IMG/VR virus record: IMGVR_UViG_3300042010_000245
Coordinates: 1-24,752 of that record
DNA: 24,752 nt
Direction: 5' to 3' (one strand)
From: a virus
Positions 7,601-12,370 of this stretch are shown here, in pieces. The position numbers and the translations under genes were made by a program. Under the pieces are notes generated by a model. That model ran no database searches. It saw only the letters and a list, made by a program, of their open reading frames with translations, and had not been told where the DNA came from. Each line of letters opens with the position of its first letter. Position 1 is the first letter of the stretch.

Positions 7601-8246
7601 CGGTGTAACCGGCCACCAACATGGTGTCGGCGATCTTGTTGCTGTTCTGGTTGGGCGTCAGGCGGCGGACGCGGATTTGCCAGCCTGTTGTGGCGTCCGG
7701 CAGATCGATACGACGGGAGCGCTCGTAGCGGGTGGTCGTCTTGCCGTCGACGGCGTCGACCAGTACCTGCTGATAAGCGCCGCCATCGGTGGCCACGTCG
7801 ATTGCATACTCGATGCGGTAACCGACGACATTGCCCTCGTCATCTGAACGTTGTAACGCCGGCCACGCCAGACGAATGCGCGCTGCCGACAGCTGGGTGT
7901 TGGTGATCGAGCGCACCCACGGCGCATCGCTACGCAGCTCGATGTTCAGCGAGGTCTCGTTCTCGACCGACGGGATGCCTGGAATATAGGTCTGATCCAC
8001 CGAGCCCGGGCGCCAATCCCATTTCACGTTCGGGAAGTTGTAATTGCCGCTGGCATCGCGAATCGGCGTGTTGTCCAGGTAGATGTCGTAATCCGTCGGG
8101 ACTTCATCAAACTCGCCCTCGCCCACTGCAATGAGCAGTTTTGCCAGGTTGGTCGAACGCAGGCTGTCGCTGGCTTCTGTGGGCGACTTCGGCTTGCTGC
8201 TGCCGCCCTTCTCGCCGTGGATGTCCATCTGTAGTGCTGCGCCCAT
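4683..8246 (-). CDS. Tail tip/host specificity protein, lambda gpJ-like, 1187 aa
   Basis: The central tail-tip protein, slightly longer than lambda gpJ (1132 aa). The N-terminus contains LAKLLIAVGEGEFDEVPTDYDIYLDNTPI and NVKWDWRPGSVDQTYIPG, the conserved opening of the gpJ family. This is followed by the long tip-barrel region (about 80-620), fibronectin-III-like segments (about 630-830, e.g. VDVATDGG-type beta repeats and AVARVRAVSAFD), a helical coiled-coil stretch (about 860-1010) and a DUF1983-like C-terminus with GTITNAKIG and KDGTLEINGIV. It seals the tube and usually contributes to receptor recognition. The ATG at 8246 has GGAGG 5 nt upstream, directly after a terminator. It follows I and precedes two small tip genes. 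Confidence 0.92.
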   Translation of the reverse strand: MGAALQMDIHGEKGGSSKPKSPTEASDSLRSTNLAKLLIAVGEGEFDEVPTDYDIYLDNTPIRDASGNYNFPNVKWDWRPGSVDQTYIPGIPSVENETSLNIELRSDAPWVRSITNTQLSAARIRLAWPALQRSDDEGNVVGYRIEYAIDVATDGGAYQQVLVDAVDGKTTTRYERSRRIDLPDATTGWQIRVRRLTPNQNSNKIADTMLVAGYTEVIDAKLRYPNTALLYIEFDAEQFTNIPAVTVKCKARRWMVPSNYDPILRTYTGTWDGSMKSAWTNNPAWITYGVCTEDRFGLGKRIKPFMVDKWELYRIAQYCDELVPNGLADVEPRFLCDMNLQGKADAWSLLRDISAIYRGMTYWAEGQLVMQADMPRAQDIDYVFTRSNVIDGKFSYGSASAKTRYTRALVSYDNPANNYDTDVIPFADLDLQRRYGDRPTELSAIGCTRASEAQRRGKWAILSNNQDRTVSFKTGMEGAIALPGYIIPIADSLLAGREIGGRISSAAGRVITLDRDTQAKAGDRLIINLPGGRAEGRTVQSVTGRAVTVTVAYSDAPAAQLQWALDADDLAIPLYRILRRRRTTEGDFEFTALQFEPSKFAFIDTGARLEERPISVIPITVVPAPASVTLSSTSSVVQGLAVATMTISWPAVNGAVGYDVEWRKDSGNWIKLQRTGMTNLDVVGIYAGAYVARVRAVSAFDITSPWRNSILTNLSGKQGLPPAVSYLTATPLLFGIYLKWGFPAGAEDTQRTEIWYGPTTSLEAATKLTDLSYPQSDFSMLGLAAGVTFYFWARLVDRIGNIGPWYPVGLGVQGQSSSEAAPILEMIAGQVGRTELGRDILDEIDKIPGLQEQIDALDDILLYDPEKTYVDEDMVRMGQRLYQATGDVPINTPPPNPAYWLDIGKSIETANGLAQQVAFNTADIIELDGEITAQATAFQALSAAYRDDSGEGDLADALKGWSSTAAIATEEKVRASENLATAQKVTTLTAAVGENEANVTELRQVVATDKEATATAITQLTATVGENTSAIQETSEAFADLDGNLSTMWSVKMSVTANGQYVTAGVGLGIENVGGVFQSQFLVAADRFAIVNTIAGGAISVPFAVQGGQVFMNSAFIQDGTITNAKIGSYISSTNYIAGQQGWILNKDGTLEINGIVPGQGRLVINSLNVSVYDANNVLRVRLGYLG

Positions 8247-8262
8247 GCTTTCCTCCAGGCAT

Positions 8263-8285
8263 AAAAAAGCCGCCTCGGGGGCGGC
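8263..8285 (-). terminator. Intrinsic terminator upstream of gpJ
   Basis: A GCCGCC/GGCGGC stem (8269-8274 with 8280-8285, 5-nt loop) is followed on the minus strand by six T residues and ATGCCTGGAGG, which contains the J Shine-Dalgarno. It lies between I and J and should attenuate, not stop, late transcription. Confidence 0.75.
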
Positions 8286-8304
8286 CTGCGTGCTGCTGTC
8301 CTGC

Positions 8305-8913
8305 TTACGCTTTGTCTTCAGCCAGAATCGAGGCCGAGATGATCATCCCGCCCCACCGGCGTTCGCCGATGCAGATCGGTACCGGGTTGCCGCTGGCTGT
8401 GGTGTTCTTGGCGCTGCCGAAGGCGTAGGACGGTGCGTTTTCGGGGGATGCGCTCTGCTTCAAGCCTGAGGCCTGCGGGCTGAGCATCTGGATGACGCCG
8501 CCAATTGCCATCGACGCGCCGGCCGCATACAAAAAAGGTGATGCGGCTGCAAACGGAGTGAAAGACAGCACATAGGCTGCTGCGATCATGACCGTGCCGA
8601 TGATGGTCTGTAACCCACCGGCACGCTTGCTACCACCAATAACCGGAACAATGCGGATTTCCCGTGTGCCGCCGAGATCGAATCCGTCCATCCCAATGTT
8701 CGCGCGGTTCCGGAAAATCGCGAACTTCAGCCCAAGGCGCTCCAGCCGCTTAATTTCCTCGGCGAAGCCATCAATCGTCGCATTGAGCGCGCGAAAAACC
8801 TCCACTGACGATCCGCCGTCGAGAAGGAATTGCTTGCTTCGAAAAAATTTCTTCGCGAGCGAACCCGACAGCATCACTTTCGTCATCGGTGTGTAGGTAA
8901 TTGCTGAGCACAT
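8305..8913 (-). CDS. Tail assembly protein, lambda gpI-like, 202 aa
   Basis: A lambda gpI (TAP-I) homologue, needed to assemble the tail tip with J, L and K. The N-terminal half contains KVMLSGSLAKKFFRSKQFLLDG and EVFRALNATIDGF. The middle has a long hydrophobic Gly/Ala stretch (about residues 103-148) seen in this family. The C-terminus has the typical PVPICIGERRWGGMIISASI. The ATG at 8913 is preceded by GGAG with 6-nt spacing, right after a terminator. In lambda, I directly follows K; here two accessory genes lie between them. Confidence 0.88.
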   Translation of the reverse strand: MCSAITYTPMTKVMLSGSLAKKFFRSKQFLLDGGSSVEVFRALNATIDGFAEEIKRLERLGLKFAIFRNRANIGMDGFDLGGTREIRIVPVIGGSKRAGGLQTIIGTVMIAAAYVLSFTPFAAASPFLYAAGASMAIGGVIQMLSPQASGLKQSASPENAPSYAFGSAKNTTASGNPVPICIGERRWGGMIISASILAEDKA

Positions 8914-8927
8914 GACATTCTCCAGGC

Positions 8928-8951
8928 AATAAAAAACCGCCCGGAGGCGGT
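8928..8951 (-). terminator. Intrinsic terminator after the lipoprotein gene
   Basis: An ACCGCC/GGCGGT stem (8936-8941 with 8946-8951, 4-nt loop) is followed on the minus strand by a T tract and GCCTGGAG, the gpI ribosome binding site. It closes the lipoprotein transcript and sits immediately before the gpI start. Confidence 0.78.
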
Positions 8952-8955
8952 CTGT

Positions 8956-9378
8956 TCAAAGGGTCGTAGGCAGTATGTCGATCTGCCCATCGCCCCCGGT
9001 GAAAACTCGATATTTCTTGATCGCGCCGTCTTTCACGATTACTTCCCTCTCCACTCGCGCCGCCCCCATGGAGCAGATGCCAGAGCCGGTGTAAGCCGCG
9101 CCGACTGAAACCGAATCAGGAGGTAGATAAAACGATGCCTTCTGGCCCGGCTCGAGCTTGGCGGCCTGTTTGCCATCGATAAAAACTGCCATCGCGCAAA
9201 GGCTCCCGGTCTGCCCAGAGTCACGGATTACTTGCAGTGTCCCATATGCCCCTGTTGGCTTGGCTTGGTATGCCGAAAGCTGACTCGTCGGCGCCTGCTT
9301 GGCCTCACTGGAAGGCATTGGCGAAGTCGCGCACCCCGCCAACAGCGCTACAGCCAACGCTCCTATGATCAATTTCAT
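8956..9378 (-). CDS. Small phage-encoded lipoprotein, 140 aa
   Basis: The N-terminus (MKLIIGALAVALLAGCATS) is a lipoprotein signal peptide with lipobox LAGC and lipidated Cys16. The +2 residue is Ala, not Asp, so outer membrane sorting is expected. The mature part is about 125 residues with YGTLQVIRDS, FIDGKQAAKLEPGQKASFYLPP, reminiscent of DUF2846-like small lipoproteins, and two Cys (SLCAM, GICSM) that may pair in the periplasm. ATG 9378 is preferred because AGGAG lies 8 nt upstream; the in-frame GTG at 9387 overlaps that site. It lies between terminators inside the tail operon, a moron arrangement. A role in superinfection exclusion or surface change is inferred from phage lipoproteins such as T5 Llp, not shown. 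Confidence 0.75.
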   Translation of the reverse strand: MKLIIGALAVALLAGCATSPMPSSEAKQAPTSQLSAYQAKPTGAYGTLQVIRDSGQTGSLCAMAVFIDGKQAAKLEPGQKASFYLPPDSVSVGAAYTGSGICSMGAARVEREVIVKDGAIKKYRVFTGGDGQIDILPTTL

Positions 9379-9432
9379 GCAGGTCACTCCTGTGGGAAAG
9401 GGTGCACGATATCACTGGCGCAGGCGGAAAAG

Positions 9433-9457
9433 AAAAAGCCCGGCGCTGGGCCGGGCT
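9433..9457 (-). terminator. Intrinsic terminator after the P63C gene
   Basis: A perfect 7-bp stem AGCCCGG/CCGGGCT (9437-9443 with 9451-9457, 7-nt loop) is followed on the minus strand by TTTTTCTTTT. It lies 19 bp after the P63C stop codon and isolates that gene from the tail genes downstream. Confidence 0.82.
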
Positions 9458-9475
9458 CGAATGTGTCTTATGCCA

Positions 9476-10450
9476 TCACTCTCTGAGGTCTAGGCTCTGT
9501 TGACCGTAAATCTTTTCAGCGATGTATTTTTCATACTCAGCTCTCGAATCTGAAACCGTGGCGATACCGATAATTTTCCCTATTTGGGTTCGCAAAGCTT
9601 TTACACCAATTTCAGACAGAAACATGTGAACTTTGTCGCCCTTTTCGCCATTCACTTGCTTGCTCGCTTTAGCGAGATCAAAAACTTTTCCATGACTGCG
9701 GGCCAAGGGTTTGTAGATATGGTCGATCGTTAAGTACTTGAACTCCCAAGGGCGCCCCCGCTCCGGTTTGGTCAGCCCGTACAGTCGATACCATTGTTCG
9801 TAGAGCTCAGGGGAAAATTCCTTTTCATATTCACGCGCTTCTTCACGCACATAGAGCTTATATGCCTCGATGACCTCTTCTTTGGTGCGGTCATACCCAG
9901 CGAGAGCGTATACCAAGCCTTGGATACCAGCTTTCGCTGATGCGCCTAGAATAATTCTGGCTTGATTAGCGATTCTCAGATACCTAGGCCCTAGCTCTCC
10001 ACGACTGTCTGCCATGATCAAAGCTTGGCAAATATCAATAAGAAGACCTACTTCATAACCATTTACCTGGCCCTGAAATTCCCCTTTCGCTCCTACGTGA
10101 TCGCCCTTAAAAATCAATGGGTTATCTATCCTATGAAGCAGTTCCGCTCCTAAGGCTTGAGAGACAATCTTACCCTTTGCAAATTTAGGGAGGGCACTGC
10201 CGCCAGATTGCTCATTCAAGAGCATCACTGCCATGCCAATCTGACTGATAACCGCAGTTTTCGAGTCGTCATCAAGTACGTAACAGTCGACGTCAATGCC
10301 AAAGGCTTCGGCAAAGTTCCCCTTATGGGTAACGTTATATCCCCACCGAGCTGCGGCTGCCGCCTTGGCGATAGATGAACGCTTTGAAGGCGTCAAAGAT
10401 TCCGCTCGCGCCTTACCGCCAGCTGCTTTCGATACATCCTTCTCTGCCAT
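9476..10450 (-). CDS. P63C-domain protein, phage accessory gene, 324 aa
   Basis: The N-terminus (about residues 9-36) carries the basic, Ala-rich motif GGKARAESLTPSKRSSIAKA...AARW that precedes P63C domains. The middle has a region with LLNEQSGGSALPKFAKGKIVSQALG, and the C-terminal about 85 residues (PWEFKYLTIDHIYKPLA to YIAEKIYG) match the P63C domain layout, including a Phe/Tyr-x-L-x3-I-Y segment and the VHMFLSEIGVKALRTQIGKI stretch. The family is widespread in phages and bacteria and its function is unknown. The ATG at 10450 has GAGGAGA 8 nt upstream. The gene has its own promoter, operator-like array and terminator, sits between lambda-order K and I, and is clearly more A+T-rich than its neighbours, all pointing to an independently acquired moron. 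DNA binding by the basic N-terminus is my inference. Confidence 0.82.
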   Translation of the reverse strand: MAEKDVSKAAGGKARAESLTPSKRSSIAKAAAAARWGYNVTHKGNFAEAFGIDVDCYVLDDDSKTAVISQIGMAVMLLNEQSGGSALPKFAKGKIVSQALGAELLHRIDNPLIFKGDHVGAKGEFQGQVNGYEVGLLIDICQALIMADSRGELGPRYLRIANQARIILGASAKAGIQGLVYALAGYDRTKEEVIEAYKLYVREEAREYEKEFSPELYEQWYRLYGLTKPERGRPWEFKYLTIDHIYKPLARSHGKVFDLAKASKQVNGEKGDKVHMFLSEIGVKALRTQIGKIIGIATVSDSRAEYEKYIAEKIYGQQSLDLRE

Positions 10451-10526
10451 GCAAGCATTCTCCTCTCAGTTATGCTTGCATTTAGCTTCTATTTTGCAAG
10501 CATGTCAACAAACTAAATGCTTGCAT
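10449..10526. repeat. Four ATGCAAGCAT-type sites in alternating orientation
   Basis: ATGCAAGCAT is at 10449-10458, its reverse complement at 10472-10481, TTGCAAGCAT (9 of 10) at 10494-10503, and the reverse complement again at 10517-10526. Start-to-start spacing is 23, 22 and 23 bp. Each site is itself a near-dyad with arms ATGC and GCAT around a central AA or TT. The array covers the P63C promoter from upstream of the -35 box to the start codon, as expected for a repressor operator. Confidence 0.8.
10480..10508 (-). promoter_or_regulatory. Promoter of the P63C gene
   Basis: The minus strand has a perfect TTGACA (10503-10508), a 17-bp spacer and CTAAAT (10480-10485; 3 of 6 to TATAAT). This predicts a start near 10473 and a leader of about 22 nt with the ribosome binding site GAGGAGA. 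One repeat site fills the spacer next to the -35 box, another abuts the -10 box. The weak -10 box is the main doubt. Confidence 0.6.
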
Positions 10527-11271
10527 TCTTATGGCGCAGCACTAGTCGCGTGCGGTCGAGCCACGGCCCGCCCCAAATGATGATTTCGCTAGGCCTGCTG
10601 TATAGGTGATGCAGCAGGAACGGACCGGGGCCGAACGTGGCAGAACCCTCGCCGGGCAATGCCGGATCAGCACCGAGGAATATCCCGGCGTGGTTGGGGT
10701 AAACGGTTCGGCCCACTTCCATCACGATCATGTCGCCGCGCTGCGGCCGGTCGACGCGGTAGAAGCCGGCTGCCTCGTAATTCGCTTCGTACAGGCTGGT
10801 GTTGTCCTTGCTCTCCCACCAACCATCAGTGCGCCTGAAGGCTTCGAACTCCAGCCCCCACTCGCGTTTGTACCAATCCGCGCAGACCTGCCAGCAGTCC
10901 CAAGCGCCGTGTACGAATGGGCGTTTCAGCAGCGGGGTTTCACCGGTGGGCATGACCGTGCGCAGATCTCCCTCCGGCCAGCTGAAAATGTGCCAGGGCA
11001 AATCGGTCGCCTCGCACATGGCCAGGTCACGCGGTGACGGACGGCTGGTTGCGTCCGGGTGCGAATGAACGACGCCGATCACGTCGCCGACATCCTCGGC
11101 CGCCGCGTATTGTTCCGGATCAATCCGAAACTCTTCGTTCGGCTCGGTCGAGACATTGATACAGGGGAAATATTGTTGCTTGCGCCCTATGGCAAGCAGC
11201 AGCCCGCAGCACTCTTTCGGGTACTCGGCCGCCGCGTGCGCCTGGATCGCATTCAAGATGTGCTTTCGCAT
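10513..11271 (-). CDS. Tail tip hydrolase, lambda gpK-like (JAMM + NlpC/P60), 252 aa
   Basis: A two-domain gpK homologue. The N-terminal JAB/MPN domain has Glu20 (KECCGLLL) and a complete JAMM motif, His69-Ser-His71, seven residues, Ser79, two residues, Asp82, which binds zinc in active members. The C-terminal NlpC/P60 domain has candidate catalytic Cys126 (GAWDCW) and His194 (NHAGIFLG). In lambdoid tails gpK is needed for tip assembly and may cut peptidoglycan during DNA entry. ATG 11271 is preferred over 11286 because AGGAG lies 5 nt before it and it starts one base after the L stop codon. Its last codons (NASI-stop) fall inside the outermost P63C operator site. Confidence 0.88.
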   Translation of the reverse strand: MRKHILNAIQAHAAAEYPKECCGLLLAIGRKQQYFPCINVSTEPNEEFRIDPEQYAAAEDVGDVIGVVHSHPDATSRPSPRDLAMCEATDLPWHIFSWPEGDLRTVMPTGETPLLKRPFVHGAWDCWQVCADWYKREWGLEFEAFRRTDGWWESKDNTSLYEANYEAAGFYRVDRPQRGDMIVMEVGRTVYPNHAGIFLGADPALPGEGSATFGPGPFLLHHLYSRPSEIIIWGGPWLDRTRLVLRHKNASI

Positions 11272-11272
11272 G

Positions 11273-12022
11273 TCAGCTCCTGGCAATCAGCGAAACAGCC
11301 GGGAAGCCACCGAACGGCAGCGGGTTTCCCTCCCCAAAGCGCGGAATGCAGCCACGGCCCAACGTGGCGTCGCACTCATCCAGCTCTGGGTTATCGGTAA
11401 CGACGCCGTCCTTTGTAACGTACGGCCCGGTATACCCGCAGTTCGGCCCCCGGTAACCGCCAGTGAGGCACCAATGGCAAAGAGTCGTGGCCTGTCGGCC
11501 AATGGATTCGTTTCCGACATCGCCCGGGCTGGCCAACTCCCAACTGACTGTTTCCCCGTCTTCAATGGTTTTCTGATCGATGTACCAGACCTCGATCGTT
11601 TCCTGTGTCGGGTCTGCCGTTGGGTTGCCGGCCGGGAAGTTCTCCGCATCAAGGTACGTGCCCAGCGTATGGCGCATCGTCAGCTTGAACTCGAGCAGGT
11701 CCTCGAACGCCAGACAAAGGGCAGTGATGCGCCCGTTGACGTTGCCAACCGACAGCGTTGGTCGAACTGCCGTGCCGTCGCCGTTCGCCTCAATGCCGTC
11801 AATCTGCATCGGCCAGGCACTGTACTCATTGCCCTGCCAATATATCGCTTTGGCCGGCAGATGGTCGGCATCGGCGCCGGCGGCAATCAACTCGGCCGGC
11901 GTGTGCGGTATCGCGTGCCCGTGGAAGCGCAGGACGTCCGCACCGTAGTCCGTGCCGTCCAATTCAAAAAGCAGCACCTCACTGCCAGGTTCAAGCACCT
12001 GGATATCACTGATCAGCGGCAT
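11273..12022 (-). CDS. Minor tail protein, lambda gpL-like, 249 aa
   Basis: A homologue of lambda gpL, a tail-tip hub protein. The opening ISDIQVLEPGSEVLLFELD and the GNVNGRITALCLAFEDLLEFKL segment are typical of the family. The C-terminal part has a Cys cluster: Cys182, Cys185 (LCHWC), Cys195 (GPNCGY), Cys217 (DECD) and Cys225 (GRGC). Lambda gpL was shown to hold an iron-sulfur cluster through four C-terminal cysteines, so the same is likely here. It lies between M and K in the standard order, 9 bp after the M stop codon. Confidence 0.88.
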   Translation of the reverse strand: MPLISDIQVLEPGSEVLLFELDGTDYGADVLRFHGHAIPHTPAELIAAGADADHLPAKAIYWQGNEYSAWPMQIDGIEANGDGTAVRPTLSVGNVNGRITALCLAFEDLLEFKLTMRHTLGTYLDAENFPAGNPTADPTQETIEVWYIDQKTIEDGETVSWELASPGDVGNESIGRQATTLCHWCLTGGYRGPNCGYTGPYVTKDGVVTDNPELDECDATLGRGCIPRFGEGNPLPFGGFPAVSLIARS

Positions 12023-12031
12023 GGTCGCCCC

Positions 12032-12370
12032 TTATGGATGGAATGCCCGCTCGAACGTGGCGGTGAGTTTGAAAACGCCGCCGCCCACCGGAGTGGGCAC
12101 GGGATTCTTGCAAGTGAACAGGCCGAGCTGTCCCAGCGGGGTCGTCCACAGGAACGCTTTTGCGCCGGCGTGCCGGTCAAGGAACGCCATGATCTCCAAG
12201 ACCCTGGCTTGAGAGCCGCTGTACGTGATCGGATAGGCGTCTTCCTTGTTGTTCGGCCCGTCGCCAACTTCCTGCTTGAAGCCGTCGCCGAACTGCGCGG
12301 TGCGGACCCGGTAGGTGATCTCTGGCGAATCACCGTGCTGGGTCGGCCAGATAAATGTCTCGATGGCCAT
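12032..12370 (-). CDS. Minor tail protein, lambda gpM-like, 112 aa
   Basis: A small tail protein of the lambda gpM family, probably the distal tail subunit that joins the tube to the tip. Diagnostic features are TFIWPTQHGDSPEITYRVRTAQFGDGFKQ at the start and the KAFLWTTPLG segment in the C-terminal half. Length (112 aa) is close to lambda gpM (109 aa). The ATG overlaps the TGA of the tape measure gene (TGATG), implying translational coupling. Confidence 0.85.
   Translation of the reverse strand: MAIETFIWPTQHGDSPEITYRVRTAQFGDGFKQEVGDGPNNKEDAYPITYSGSQARVLEIMAFLDRHAGAKAFLWTTPLGQLGLFTCKNPVPTPVGGGVFKLTATFERAFHP

Noticed and set aside
10449-10526. CRISPR-like array
   Set aside because: The repeats are 10 bp, alternate in orientation and lie in a promoter, with no spacers of CRISPR length.
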